Shown in pieces: positions 11,019-24,188 of a stretch of DNA of 64,000 bases. Source of the DNA: Jackrogersella multiformis. Taxonomy: Eukaryota; Ascomycota; Sordariomycetes; Xylariales; Hypoxylaceae. The DNA lies in contig CADCXD010000007.1 in the NCBI GenBank assembly GCA_902806575.1, positions 868,001-932,000 of the forward strand, given 5' to 3'. The notes under the pieces were generated by a model, which was not told the DNA's origin, did no database searches, and was given only the letters and a program-made list of their open reading frames with translations. How positions within the stretch are numbered: the first letter of the stretch is position 1; each line of letters begins with the position of its first letter. Made by a program: the position numbers and the translations under genes.

Positions 11019-12656
11019 ATGAGCGAACCCTCTCCCCCCCTTCTCCCGGCAGCAGGCGCCGGCCCGGAAAAAGCAAGCATCCTCTCGCGAGCGCTCGAGG
11101 AGCTCGGCCTCACGTCCGTCTACGTCTCCCCGCGCGACGTCAAGCTGCTATGCCTGCAGCGGTTCATGCGGATGTTCGCGTACGGCGGGTCGACGCTGAT
11201 CCTAGTCGCGTACCTGGACGCGCTCGCCGTGCCCAAGACCGAGATCGGGCTGTTCATGACCCTGACTCTGGTCGGCGACACGTGCCTCAGCTTCGTGCTG
11301 ACGCTGGTCGCCGACGCGCTGGGCCGGAGGGCCGTCCTCGCTGTCGGCGCTGTCCTGGTGGCCGCCAGCGGCGCCGTGTTCGCGCTCTCCGGCGCGTACT
11401 GGGTGCTCCTCGCCGCCGCCGTCGTGGGGGTTATTAGTCCGAGGTACGATACGATACGCGAGCAGTCGCCTAGGTGCTCCTGACTTTGAAATGCTGACTT
11501 GACGCTTACCTACTATAGCGGTAACGAGATCGGGCCCTTCCGGGCCATCGAAGAAAGCATCGTGGCGCAGCTGACCGACCCCAGGAAGAGAAGCGACGTG
11601 TACGCCTGGTACAGCCTGGTGGGACTCGTGGGTGCGGCATGCGGCAGCTTGGTCTGCGGATGGGTTATTCAACATCTAACCGAGACACTTCAATGGGGCT
11701 CCATTCGCGCGTATCGTGCCATTTACGTTGGATATGCCGTCCTCGGGCTGGTGAAACTAACCCTGACAGTCCTCTTAAGCCATTCCGTGGAATCGGAGAA
11801 GAAACAGTTGCAGAGTCGCCAGAGGGATGGCGAGACAAGGCCACTACTTGAGGGTAGCACGGAGGCCAACCCACGTCCTAAGGGGAGACTACGTGCGTTG
11901 TTGCCAGATGTTAGTAGGGAGAGCGTTCCTGTGGTTATGACGCTATGTCTTCTGTTTGCGCTGGATTCCTTCGGGTCTGGGCTCGCACCGCTGTAAGTGA
12001 CAAACCCACTGGACTTCATGAGACTCTATTACTAAACGTTATCAGATCCTGGATTACGTATTACTTTAAGTATCAGTTCAACATCGAAGAGGGAAAGCTG
12101 GGATCGATCTTCTTCGTCACCCAGATACTAGCGGGAGCCTCCATGATTGTCGCCTCTTCTCTCGCCAAGCGGTTTGGCAATGTCAATGTATATCTTCCTC
12201 TATACCTATATTCCATATTTCAAAATCTTGCGTAGACGATTTCTCACGCTGACACGTTACGTTTAGACCATGGTATTCACGCACCTCCCATCACAAATAT
12301 TCCGAGCCCTTCTCGGTATCCCAAGCGACATGCACCTCGCCCTCGTCTTCCTCATCCTGAACTCCAGCACGCAGTCCATGGACTCCGGGCCGCGCTCCGC
12401 ATTCCTCGCCGCCATCGTCCTTCCCGGGGAGCGGACGGCCGTCATGGGAACGGTAAACGTAGTCAAGACTACGGCCCAGAGCCTCGGCCCGATTCTGACC
12501 GGCTTCCTGGTCGACAGAAACCTGTTTTGGGTGTCGTTCGTCGCCTCGGGATGTCTGAAGGGAGCATATGACATAGGCCTGCTCGCCTTCTTCAAAGAGA
12601 AGGAGAGGGAGAGAGAAAGGGCCGAGAGGCTAAGGATCCCGGATGAAGAGGAGTAA
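11019..12656 (+). CDS. MFS transporter, substrate unknown
   Basis: Four exons (11019-11443, 11519-11992, 12046-12187, 12267-12656) encode 476 residues. The N-terminal half shows the first helices and the A-loop-like LVADALGRRAVL between TM2 and TM3. A hydrophilic central loop (SVESEKKQLQSRQRDGETRP) separates the halves, and the C-terminal half contains MDSGPRSAFLAAIVLPGERTAVMG. The tail is strongly charged (KEKERERERAERLRIPDEEE) and would face the cytosol. Roughly 11-12 hydrophobic helices can be traced. The protein resembles uncharacterised fungal general-substrate MFS transporters; neither substrate nor membrane is evident. All introns (75, 53, 79 nt) end in AG and preserve phase. It is convergent with the glyoxalase gene. 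Confidence 0.9.
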
Positions 12657-13201
12657 CAGGATACCCATAATGATAACTAAGCTCGAAACAATGGTATAGT
12701 GACGAGTTAATGTGAGACAGCCACAGAGTGAGGACCTTGATGGGCTAGTGACGCGGCCTCAACATCACGTAGGACTCCATCTTCGCTCATTTATATACTT
12801 AATATTCACCCGCCATTTATTTGGATCCAGATATTTCGTTCATTTCACCATGTTCTGAGAGTCTTATAATATATTACGATACCTTTTTCTTAGACACTTC
12901 ATCACTCACAATATTCCCATAGCAACCCCCACGAGAAAACCCCATTGATAAATATGTCTATTTCAGGGGATATATATTATATCTCCAACACTAAGCTATG
13001 CGATAAACAAATCAAATTATTCTTTGAAGTTCATCTATTACGTTCTAAACTTCCCTACCACCCTACCACCCTAGGTATTTACTCAAACCCGTCAGCCCTA
13101 CCAACTAGGCACATTCGACATCACGCCTCGAAACCCGCTCTCATGAGCAACGATTGATCGATAATTCCTAGGTACCTATCCTCAACAGACCGAGGTCAGA
13201 T
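12657..13201. other. convergent intergenic region
   Basis: This is the shared 3' flank of the plus-strand MFS gene and the minus-strand glyoxalase gene. It is AT-rich around 12,780-13,060. A palindromic motif (cctaggtacctatcc) sits at about 13,168. No coding frame is supported. Confidence 0.45.
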
Positions 13202-14471
13202 CTAGAAGTTGTCCTTCCCAGCGAAGCGCTCGTTCTGCACGATCTCGACCCAGTATCCGTCGGGGTCGAGCAGGAAGGCGACGTTTTTCATCCGGCCGTC
13301 CGTGAGCCGCTTCTTCCAGTCGATGTTCAGGGATTCGAACCTCGAGCACGCCGCGTCGAGGTTATCGACGGAAACGCCTGCCCCTCTCGTATGAGCGCCC
13401 AAGTTTCTCCGCGCACGCTTCCGGGGAGATACGGTAAGAAGAAATGATAACTCACAGATATGTCCGAACCCCTGGGGCTCCGAGTTACCGTCGTGGTATT
13501 TGAAGTTTTCGTCGTTCTCGGTCCCGTAGTTCCACGTCAGCTCCAGCAGACCCTCGTAGTCGGCCGTGAACCCGTTCTCGGGGATGCCCTTGGTACCGGG
13601 GTACCCGAGGAAGTACAGATTAAACTTGGCGGCGGGCTGCTCGGACGTGCGGAAGAGACTCATGCCCAGGACTTCCTGGTACCATTTGAGTGACTTCTCC
13701 GCATCCTTGACTCGGATCATCGTGTGATTCTACCCCCGGGCCCCAAGTTAGCTATTTCGCTCTTCTCCACATCGTTCGTTGATCGGCAAAAAAAGGGAGG
13801 CACAGAGGTCCTACCATCCGATACGTCCCAGGATCCGTCTCGAGGCCCTGCTCCTCGGGATCATCCGCGCCCTTGGACCCTAGCTTTAAACTGATGATCT
13901 CGACCCAGTAACCGTCGGGATCCAGCGCGAAGGCGATATGCTTCATCCGCCCATCCGTCAGCTTCTTCTGGAATTTATACCCGGCGTCCTCGATACGCTG
14001 GCACGCGGCCTGGATGTGGTCGACGGCAATGCACACGTGGCCGAACCCGCGGTGCGGCTCCGCGTTGCCGTTATTGATCTTGTAGTTGGGGTCGTCCTCG
14101 GTGCCGTAGTTGTGCGTCAGCTCGATGAGGCCCTGTCGGTCGAACGTGCTGCTGCCGTGCGAGCGCGCGCTCGGTCCGTCGTACCCCAAGAAGTAGAGGT
14201 CGAACTTAGCTTCTGGAAACTGCACGTGCTTGACCACGCTCAAGCCTAGGAATTCGTAGAACTTGACTACATGCGGGCAGTCAGTCAGTCCTATCGCGAC
14301 AAGGGACCTGGCCGATTCACCAAGGTAAATTCATACCTGAGGCTTTGGGATCCTTCACTCGAAGCCTGCGATTAAGTCACCGCACTTAGTAGCTCGCTCC
14401 TTAATGTGGAGGTACTGGTCTTACATCGAGTGGTTGAACTTATAGTTGTTTGTGTTCGTAGTCGCCGCCAT
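13202..14471 (-). CDS. glo1: lactoylglutathione lyase (glyoxalase I), two-domain form
   Basis: Five exons (14471-14425, 14365-14337, 14266-13815, 13729-13456, 13377-13202) encode 325 residues, matching the duplicated monomeric Glo1 of yeasts (about 326). Each half repeats the same order: NHSMLRVKDPKASVKFYEFLG or NHTMIRVKDAEKSLKWYQ, then AKFDLYFLGY or AKFNLYFLGY, then LIELTHNYGTE or LLELTWNYGTE, GFGHVC or GFGHIC, and DPDGYWVEI twice. The metal-site residues of both vicinal-oxygen-chelate modules are therefore present. The enzyme isomerises the methylglyoxal-glutathione hemithioacetal to S-D-lactoylglutathione in the cytosol. The tiny first exons were placed from phase and the conserved YKFNHSMLRVKD start; all four introns (59-85 nt) agree. 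Confidence 0.96.
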
Positions 14472-15335
14472 AGTTGCGAATGTGCGCCGAGCGCCTGTAT
14501 ATCATATTCGCAAAGTTAGATAATTGCATTAATTAGATAGCTAGTTACTAAAGACAGTAAGGTTCTACCTGTGAAGTTCGTGGATGGACGTAATATAGAA
14601 GATTGGGCTGTTATCCTATACAAGGCGCGGAGGCGAGACATCAATATAGTGGAGGTGTTAGAACTTATCAGGAACAGAATTGGCAGAACCTTGGGGATTG
14701 GACTAATTAGACTGATTACCTATTAGGCAGGTAGGTAGACTAATTGTTCACCTCGAAGTCTATAGGACGGATAGGACGGTCCCCGTGGTAGCTTCGTGGA
14801 AAAGTATAAATAAAATGTTGCTTGGTAATGACGTTCATCGCTGCTACCCCTCCAACCCCGCATTCCAGTTCATACCTACCTGCTGTGGGTTTAGACCGGC
14901 CGAGGAATCGGGACATAGTACCCGCGTACCGTTGCCATTGCAAACATGTTTCCAGATAGCTTTAACATCAAGTAATAATACGAAAATACAGAGCCATTGA
15001 AGATAGAAATACAGTTGATATAATGCTTTGACCTATAAAAAAGTCTTATCCTATCCGCTGTATTCTAATTGCGCGAAACTCCAAACTTCCGGTGGACAGC
15101 TTGCGCCTTGCTTTTTTGCAACCTATCCCTACTACTATACACTGATAAATAAAGAAAAGCGCTCAGATGAATATAAGAACACTGGTTCGAGTAATAACCT
15201 TATGTGGGTGCTACTTGTAGCGTAATAAACTCCACCACGTCGGGTGTGAGGATGTGTTGGGTAACGAAACGTAGAATCGTAAACCGTTACGTACAGATTA
15301 TTTGCCCTTCGAAGACGAAATTGCGAATAGGAGAA
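14472..15335. other. intergenic region upstream of glo1
   Basis: It contains the promoter side of glo1 and the 3' flank of the exchanger gene. A motif ggcaggtaggtag lies near 14,728. No frame with coding character was found. Confidence 0.45.
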
Positions 15336-17213
15336 TCATGTCGATCCAATCAGACCGCTAAGCTTACCGGCAACCCAGTCGGTGTTGAAATACTGGCTAG
15401 GGGTGACAAAGAATGCTAGGGCGATGATCACGTAAAGAGCCATTAACTGCAATCGATATTAATGTCAACGTTTCAACCAAAGGGGGCCAGTAACATTACC
15501 ATTGCGCCTTCGAGGTAATTAGATTTCCCATCTTGGACCGTGTAGATCACGACCAGCACAGCCAGCGCAAACGACACCGTTTCGACTAGATACGTTAGTG
15601 GTACAAACAGCAATAAGGACCAGATTAGCTCACAGGTTTCGAAGTGTAAGTCCATATCTCTGTCCATCATCCACCCGAGGACTACGAGGAAGGGAGTCAC
15701 GAACAAAGCAATCTGAATGCTGGAGCCGATAGCAACTCCCATAGCCTACACGGCGAGTTAGCTTCATCCTAATATAATCTCTCTCCAAAGATAACACCTA
15801 CAAGGTCCATCTTGTTCTTGACGGCCACAACGACGGCGGTGACATGCTCCGCAGCATTTCCCACAATGGGAATTAGGATGAGACCGATGAAGCTCCGGCT
15901 GATATGGGCGCGTTCTACTAGAGAATCTATACTTTCCACCAAATAATCGGCGCAGATCGATACCAAGATGGTCGTGACGATGAGGACGGCGCCGGCGGAC
16001 CACGGGCTCATATGCATCTCTGCTTCCGACTCGTCGCTGTGCTCGTGAACCGTTGTCGGTCGTACATTTTCGGCAGAAGCTTCAACTGGCAGCTGGGATT
16101 CGCCCTGCGCCGGTTGCGACTCGACTCCCCCTCCCGACTCAGCACTGAACAGCTTGTGATGTGTTCTCAGCTGGAAAAATAGGTATAGAACATAGAGAAC
16201 CAGCAAAATGATAGCAGTGCCGCGAGAAAGCGAGAGTATAATCTTGTTGCGCTCCGTATTGTTGCCCTCGTCACTGTCGTTGATGATCATGAATAGCTAT
16301 GATTCTTAGCATTGTAATTTACCAATTCCGTGTAAATCAGGATAGAATACTTACGGTACCAGGAAGGATCATGGAAGCAGCAGACAGGGTCATCAAAGAT
16401 GCTGTGGTTTGGGCAGTAATGGTCTGGAAGGATTGCTCTTGGCCGTGGCCGTCTTCGTCCCTCATGTTGACGATACCACCGAAGAAGAAGCACATACCCA
16501 GGACAAGCAGTAGATTCGATAGGATCGAGCCAATCATCGACGACTTCACTATCTCGAGTTGATTGTCTCTCAATGCAATTATGCTAACCTGCAGGGAAGG
16601 CAGTCAATAAAAAAATGGTCATGCAAGTCATTGCGGGTTGGGGGCGGTCCTACAATCAACTCCACAGCATTGCCGAAAGTAGCATTGAGCAATCCACCTA
16701 GAGCCTCGCCGAGATTTGCTGATATTTCCTCAGTCGCAAATGAGAGCACGGCGGCTAGAGGAATGATGGCGAAAAAGTTGATGACGAAGACCGCGACCGG
16801 GTCCCAGCCAGTTTGACCAGCAATAATACCAATGGGAACAGCGAAGAGAAGGATATTGACCGGACCTATAGGTTATTGATTTAGTGATATATCCCTGCAT
16901 CCTCGAGGATATACGCACTGCTAAGTAAAGTAGCCTTGGTGATATGCCACACATGCGCCGGATATTTCACCCATAGCTTCGAGTCGTCGGTGCCCGGGGT
17001 GTAGTTCGAGTTGAAAAAGAATTCCCAAGTCTTGCTGTGTCCGTTTTGGGTAACCGCACCGTTACCATTACCATGGCCATTGCCTATTAAAGGCGTACCC
17101 TCATGCGGTTCTCCATTCTCGTATGGATGACTGCGACTACCGGTAGTCAAGCCTGTCACGGTCTTGCGGACTTGGTTGTGAAAACTGGGTAAATTGACTG
17201 AATTGCGGTCCAT
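15336..17213 (-). CDS. vcx1: vacuolar Ca2+/H+ exchanger (CAX family)
   Basis: Seven exons (17213-16919, 16865-16654, 16588-16355, 16296-15802, 15745-15634, 15585-15500, 15446-15336) encode 514 residues. The two CAX alpha-repeat signatures are intact: GNAVELI in the first half (about residue 165) and GNAAEH in the second (about 395). The hydrophilic N-terminus (HPYENGEPHEGTPLIGNG) is the usual regulatory/luminal-targeting region. The central cytosolic loop is acidic and Glu-rich (HEHSDESEAEMHMS). The C-terminal part has MGVAIGSSIQIALFV, FETFETVSFALAVLVV and QDGKSNYLEGAM. The family moves Ca2+ into the vacuole in exchange for protons. The 48-nt fifth intron was placed because it restores HFETFETVSF; all phases agree. 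Confidence 0.95.
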
Positions 17214-19348
17214 CGTCGCGTGTCATCGTTAGCCAACAGTTTAAGCTAAGTATGCTACCTAGGTAGGTATGCTAAGTAATGCGGTCGGTCCGTCAGTGTC
17301 TCCGTGGCGACGAACACCACATGCTCTGTGGGATGCAGCGCGCGTAGAGAGATGAAGCTGCGAGGAAAAGAAACGGAGGGGGGTAGGGAAAATGAAAATA
17401 AAGGCCTGACTAATAATTGGGCATGCAACTGGGTATATCGATAATAATAAAAAAGATCTAGTCCAAAAAAGAAAGATGTCAACTGTACTTACACACCATT
17501 GGGACTCAATTGGGTTTCTCCGAAAGTAACGAGTAGGTTAAAAGAATGTGCAAAAAGTGAGAATTGAGGCGCAGGCGGCCGAGAAAGTGAATTGAGCCCT
17601 TTGATTTTTTGGGATTTGTCTTTGCCTCGAATGGAAAGGAGGGGGTTTACTAAAATGCTAAATGAAAACAACGTTTCTAGGCGTAATATAGTTCGGGCGA
17701 GTCGTGATCATCACAGCCAGGTTTAGCTGGTTTAGCTGGTTACTAGGTAGCTTTAGTTGTATGTTCCTGGTATTTTTGGTGGCTTGTTTTGCTTGTCCTT
17801 CGTCTTAGACTCTTGGTATTGGTAAGTTAGAAAGGGAAATATTAAGATTTAGATTTGCCAAGGCGCGTTCATTCGATCTTATTTTCTCGATAACTTGTGA
17901 CTAACTAATTAGATAAGATATAGGTAGTCGTAGCGCAGGAGGTATCTTTCTTTGTTGACCATCGAGGTGTTGACGTCGTCCATTCTTGAAACTTACTTAC
18001 TAAGTACCTAGTATATGTACCTAGGTAAGTCCTCAAGCTACCACCTACCTCCTACCTGAGTACTCCACTCCCGACACGGTGAAGAATGCAAGACTTACCT
18101 TGCAGTAAAACGTGGCCGCAGCTCGGAGGTTGCACGAGGATCCAATTAAGCAGGGGGTTTGTTAGTGGTGTACTACGTAGTAGCAACTTACATACACCCT
18201 ACCTAGGTACCTATGTAGTACGTAGTAAGAGTACGAGGTGGAAGCTAACACCACTTTCTATCACGACTTTCAAGGGGGCTCCGAAACAGGTACCGAAGAT
18301 AATACCTAAAATCATATCTCAAACGTGGAGACAGAAAACCAAGACGATGTGATAATACCCGGATCATCCGAAGCGGAAGAGGGAATATAAGGCGACTACG
18401 GCAATAAGCAATATAGGTATTTACACTTCTAAGTCTAATGGTTTTCCATCTTTCCATAGATACGGCGCCGATCAACGGACAACGATATCCTATGAGGTAG
18501 GTAGGTAGGAAGGAGAAATTGCCAAGCGTGGCTATGGGTGAATGTCGTGAAACCTGAAAAGTTGAAACCGTGAAGGCTCGGGATGGATGGAGGCCTCCCA
18601 TTTTCGCACTGTACGTGATAAACAGAATCAACCTTAAATAAAGTTCAAATAGGACTAGTGTACCTGGTAGATCTACCTAAGGTTAGACAAAGTTGCGAAG
18701 GAGGTACATATGTACCTACCCCCATGGTAAAGGGAGACACATCTTAGATTATCGATAAACCTCTCTTGCGTGACAAACTTAAGTTACACGACAGGATGTT
18801 GAGATTTAGAACCTGGAACGTGGGGACTCAACGTCATCACACGTACCCCGGTATATATACCTCAATCTCGAAAAATCCCTATCAAGAAATCGAAGCAGAA
18901 GAAGACCCTACTAAAAGATTCAACGCCTTAGAACCTTAGAATACTCCACGTTCAAGCTAGCCAGCCATGCACAGTTCGACACCATTCTAAACCTAATCGC
19001 CAACTATACTGCTAGTCCTCCGTCGTTCATCCACAAGACTCAAAGAAGCTCAAGCTATCGAAATAACTATTTCCCGTCTGATCACTTCGGGAAAGACACA
19101 TGGAAATGCCAAGTGAACATAGGAAGTCAATTGCGTTTGTAGGAGAGGTATACAAGTACTATCGATATTCTAACGTATATCCACAGGACCCAACCCAAAG
19201 TCCATCGTAGTCGGTTGTCGTTCCCCAGATTTCACCTCCTAGCCGTAATCATTATTCATGCCAACGGATAACTACATGGGCCAGCCATCAGCACCCTCGA
19301 TATATCCAGTTGTCCTTTCCACCCTCTCTGGTAAGGTTCGTCAATCTA
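17214..19348. other. intergenic region, 2.1 kb
   Basis: The part next to the exchanger (17,220-17,700) probably holds its 5' leader and promoter, including C/T-rich minus-strand tracts. A short direct repeat (tttagctgg twice) lies at 17,723-17,741. Palindromic motifs cluster at 18,003-18,060, 18,196-18,215 and 18,495-18,510. No coding frame is supported. Confidence 0.45.
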
Positions 19349-22144
19349 TCACATAAAGGCTAGAACATTATTGTTAGTTTATTTAGGATTCGAAGGGGGA
19401 AGAGAGTTGGCGTAGACGGCTCACCTGCACAGTATGCCAGATACCACGTCATCGAAGCGCCTCCATCTAACCACGAAGGATCAAAGTCCTTCCGTGTAAA
19501 GAAGTTCCACGCAGTCTGGGGATCGACCGTAGCTAGATTGGCGTAGAGAATACCCTTCCAGCCTCCCTCAACGTTGTCGGCTCGCCCTTTATCAAAGTAC
19601 GTCGCCCACTCTTGTTTCACGAAGTTAGCGGGTCGGGTGAGCTTCGTGCTAGGTAAGAGTGGTATCATATGGATGCCTTGGATATACTCGATATTTGACC
19701 CAAAGTACGTCGTGTGATCGCACTTGTTCTCGAACAGAATACCAGCAACCTTGTTTCCAACAAATTCAGAAGGCTGGACCTTGTTGTCTTCAGTATAGAG
19801 GTAGTACCGGCTGAGAGAACGAGCGACAACAGCTAGCATCAGGTTGCCCCTATAAGTCACAATTCATCAGTTTCCGAAGCAATAGCCATGGACTGTGTAA
19901 TGTTACCGGGCCTCCATGTTAGCATCCTTTATCGTCTTTCCCCACATCTTGATGGCATAGGCATGCATCGCGTCTTCCGAGCTCGATTCTTGGTCCTACG
20001 AGACAGTTTAGTGCAACGGAATTTCTGGAGTACATCGCTGGAAGTGCTAACCTTTCCGTCAGCAGTTTCGTATAAACCATGAGCCCAGCTGTGACCATGA
20101 TACCAGTCAAAATTGCGGGAAATTGGGAAGTATTTATCCGAGAGAGAAGGGTTGGCGATATCTCGGACTAACGTATTCACAAAGTCGACAGTTTCTTTGG
20201 TAAGCCAACCAGGATCCAGGTAGCCGATGATGGCGGCAGCGTAGATGAAATAGCCGTAATGGAAATGGTGATCATTGTAGAATGTATTACCAAAATCCGC
20301 ACCGTCGTTTCCAGTCTGGTAAGTTGCAGAAGAGACCAGACCTCCCCAAGCAGCTTCCAACGTCAGTTCGACGCAAACTTGTAGAAATGAGCTACTTACA
20401 TTCATAGTACAGCGGAAACTGCTGTTTGTTGGTTGAAAATCGACTAAATGCGACTTTCAGATTTTTCAATCCATTCTGAGCCAACGTTGTGTTCTTCAAT
20501 AAGTCATTGGCTGTGTAACAAATTCCGGCAAACTTCGCTAATGCCTAATAAATGTGTCAGTGACAAGCCAATCGGTATAAGATGACTAGGAGGTCATGTT
20601 AGGAATACCTTTCCACTAAAGTACATCGAATTTTGGTCAGATTGCTGTGATACATCCTGAGACGATTCATTTACAGCCACTGAACTGATCATGTTAATTG
20701 CCGAGTCACTTAGGGTTTTCTTGTCGCCGTCGACGGGATCCCAGGGAGCGAAACCCATCGAGACGGGCATGTGCGGCTCAACCATTGTCCACGAATCCGC
20801 AACTACTCCCACTGCCATCCCCTTGGTCGTGGTTTGAAGCTTCGCCACTGACATGGTTTTATGGGTAGCATCGTCGAAAGAATCATAATGATGAGGCAAA
20901 GCGTACATCAGCAGCTTGGCATCTGATAATCCCGCCTTCTGGAAGGTGAACGTATATGTGCCCTTCGACCCGGAGACTGAGCCGGAGAGTGTCACGTTAA
21001 CCGGATACGCCCCAGATGCGGCATCTATTATGCTCTCGGCGTTTCCGGGATCCTTGGCGACCTGAACAATGCCGTTGAATGGTTTCACAGCCTGAGCCAT
21101 TTTATTGTTGACTACGGTGAGGTCGAAAGTGTCACCCTTCGCTGAATAGGCATATACATGCCATACTTTTCCGTCTTCTAGGTACAAAGTATATTTAGTC
21201 ACCCCTGGCTTAGGTCCCTTGATCGATTTTGTGACAGTCTTGAAGTAAATGCCAGTATTGATGACGGGCGTTCCTCCACTGTAGATAGCTGTAACGAACC
21301 CCATACCTTGTACCAATGGGAATGTCACCAGAGGTTTCGCCTTGGAATTAACATGCAGATTAACGTTAGCTGAATGTGACGACAGATTATCAGTTGTCAG
21401 AGTGGTTTTCGACCCGAGTTCCAGCGCTGAGAGACACAACGAGTGAATACCAACAGGGTTCAGAAAGTACCTTGCGGCACCTGTCTCATTTGACACCTGG
21501 CCATATACTCTTTGAGTCGCTTCAATATGTGAGATCGCTAACCCCCAGCTGGACGAGGACCCTTGGCCCTGCGCCCAGACCACTGAGTACGGATGCACAT
21601 AGGTGGGCGACGTCTGTTTACCAAGGAAGAAGTTGGCGTAAAACTTGTTCGTGCCTATCGGCGCGGGAGCGGTAACCCCTGTTCGAGGTACTGGATGGTC
21701 CTTTCGAACTGGAAAAGATGGCGCAGGGGCGTTCGTTGCAATCGGCGTCCCGAAGATGTCTTTCGATGGAGCCATCGTAGTATTTGGTTCGTTGGCTTCA
21801 GATCCTGACGGCATAAGAATAGGGGGTAGGCTCGGTACTGGACTAGTTTGGAGTGGTATTCCTCCTGCTGTGGAATTCGTATCCGGCTCTAAACAGGTAG
21901 ACGATGGAGGAGAGGTTTGTAGAGGAGCTGAAGGTGTGGAGTTTGCAATAATCGAGACAGGCTGATAACCTTCGCGGTGAAGTTCCTGGCTTGCAGTGAT
22001 AGTAGAGTAGCCCACTCGCAAAGGAGCTCCTCTGGTAAGTTTATTTTGGCTATTATATGACTGGATCCCACTATTCGAAGCCCGAGGTCGGGCTGCCAGG
22101 CTGAGGTAGACCTGAAATAATGTCAGTATCCAGTGCAACCGCAT
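19349..22144 (-). CDS. secreted endo-beta-1,3-glucanase, GH81
   Basis: Six exons (22144-20609, 20544-20400, 20353-20052, 19995-19907, 19849-19425, 19359-19349) encode 835 residues. A signal peptide (MRLHWILTLFQVYLSLAARP) is followed by a Pro/Ser/Thr-rich stretch to about residue 150. The GH81 beta-sandwich begins at TNKFYANFFLGKQTSPTYVH. The C-terminal (alpha/alpha) barrel shows NDHHFHYGYF and NFDWYHGHSWAHGL followed by ETADGKDQESSSEDAMHAY, where the acidic catalytic residues of the family lie, then MEARGNLMLAV and WLDGGASMTWYLAY. GH81 enzymes cut laminarin-type beta-1,3-glucan and act in wall remodelling, cell separation or mycoparasitism. The last exon is only 11 nt and its placement is the least certain part; the other introns (46-64 nt) are well supported. 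Confidence 0.94.
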
Positions 22145-23370
22145 GATAAATTCAGAGAAATAAATAGGGGCTTAAGGGAAAGTGTTCTCGGCGAGATTTT
22201 TTATGAGGCTCTATCTGAGAGCCTCCGAGAGTAGCTAGCACTCGGTTCGGGATGTTCTGGATATTGCAATATCGTAATTTCATCAGAGGGCATTAGATAG
22301 CAAAAATATTCATGATTGTAATGAAATCGTAAACAAGTTCAAGTTCGAGGTCTCAAATCCAACACTCCTCGCCCATAAGTAGTGGGCGAGTTAGACGTAT
22401 ACTTAAATGACATGATGAGTGACTCGAGTAGATATCGAAGAATGGCATCGGTGTACCAGACGACGGTTGAGTCAGGATTTCCAACACCAAGTAACGTGTA
22501 GGATCCATGTCATGAGGAATGGGTTGTCTTGGAAAGGGGTCGAAGGGTCCTACCTATGTGACGAGTTGGAGCAAACGAAGGAGTCTAGAAGAGTCACTGG
22601 AATGAGAACCGCCGAAGGCTGAGAAATACCGCGACTAGAGGATAAGATGAGACTAGAGTTAGTTATACGATATAGGAATATTAAGAATCGGAAGAGCAAA
22701 AAGATATTATTTTGTCTCGGGTGGTGGTTCTAGGTCTATGATGTATTTGCAGAGAGAAGAGTTGTTGTTGTGAGGAATATACCTAAGGTATTATGATGGC
22801 TGTTAGATAATAAGTTAAGTTAGACCGATGAACACATGACATAGACAGTAGAGAACGACTTGGCAACTGCCTCAAGTATAGAAATCTAGAATCGAGAAGG
22901 AACGTGTCTCCACTACACTAAAACTCAGAAGTTACTATTCACATTCGCAGAGAAGAGAAGTAGCTTGTGTAAGAAGAATTTTGACTACTTGGGCAGGTAG
23001 TACCTAGGTAGAGTTGTTAATTCCTTCCAGGGTTGTTAAGAGCTCAAGTTCAGCGGCCCCACTCAAGGTTGGTATAATTCCACTTTACAAGATGCCATTT
23101 AAAGATTGCTAATAAGACCTTCTTAGTAAGAAGAGGTCAAATCTTTAGTCAAAACACATAATTGTTTCAATGTTTGCATCTAGGTGATAAACATGATAAT
23201 CATAGGGTATCACGGCACCCACTACGGCAGGTAGCTACAACAATACCTGTCAACTCCCTTCTCAAACACCATGTCATCGAAAGCACGTCTGTGTTGAGCC
23301 TGAAGTTGTTAGACTCGGCCACTACACATAGTCAAGTACTTTACAAGGCATGATGCATGTGTATATATAT
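22145..23370. other. intergenic region upstream of GH81 gene
   Basis: It holds the promoter of the GH81 gene and the 3' flank of stn1. No coding frame is supported. A palindromic motif (gtacctaggtag) lies near 23,000. Confidence 0.45.
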
Positions 23371-24188
23371 CTATAGTCCCAGCGCATCGTACTGGCCAAT
23401 GTACGAGTCTTTGACTCCCGACTTGGTCAAGGGTTCTGGTTTCGTAGGCTTGCTTCTTGTATCCCCACCCCGGGTCTTAGACTCTCGACACTTGACACTC
23501 TTGTCATGAGTAAACCCATTATCCTTCTTCTTCTTTCTCTTCGTCTCCTCGGCATCCACATCAGTCATGTGCTGCTTCTTACACCGGCGCACCTCTCTCT
23601 TCTCTAGCACCCAGGGTCGGCTGAGGACCTCCTTTCGAAAGTCTCTGATTTTGTTCCAGAATTGGACCTCCTCGGCTGTAGACTTGACCCTCAATAACTT
23701 TTGGACCTTGATTTGCTTTTGATCTCGAAATAGTTTCGTACTACCCTTGACTTCGACGACCATGCCGATATCGATATCCGAATACGGATCTGGGGCGGGT
23801 GCAGGGGTGGTCGTCTCGCAGTCCACACCATTCAGACCGCGGCTATCGACCGGCTTCGGTATATCTACAGAACACTCGATGCATTCGCCGGTGCTGTCGT
23901 CAACCGTGTAGTTTCGGCGGCCATAATACTCGTCGATCGCAACCACAACCCCAACGATTCGAACCCAGCGAATGGGGTGATTCAAGGAGAAGAAAACATT
24001 GTCGCCTTCAACATGGTAAGCTCTAAGTTATGTGCGAGATGGGTTTTATATATGTGAGTACCTTCAAATCCGTGTTGACATTCAAGACCATGGATGTCGA
24101 TAGCACGCAGCGGACACCATTTGTTTATCGTCGGAGATAGGTGGAAGCAGTAGGCAGGATAATACACAAGCGTTTCCACACTTGTCAT
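23371..24188 (-). CDS. stn1: CST telomere-capping protein Stn1
   Basis: Two exons (24188-24062, 24005-23371) encode 253 residues. The start YYPAYCFHLSPTINKWCPL and the spliced stretch GFEGDNVFFSLNHPIRWVRI lead into an OB-fold core (VGVVVAIDEYYGRRNYTVDD, IDIGMVVEVKGSTKLF, KQIKVQKLLRV). This is the layout of fungal Stn1, which works with Ten1 (and Cdc13/Ctc1 in some lineages) on single-stranded telomeric DNA and recruits fill-in synthesis. After residue 165 the chain becomes basic and low-complexity (KRKKKKD), possibly a nuclear signal. The C-terminal winged-helix domains of the yeast protein are absent, as in many short filamentous-fungal Stn1 proteins. The 56-nt intron joins G|GC in phase. 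Confidence 0.88.
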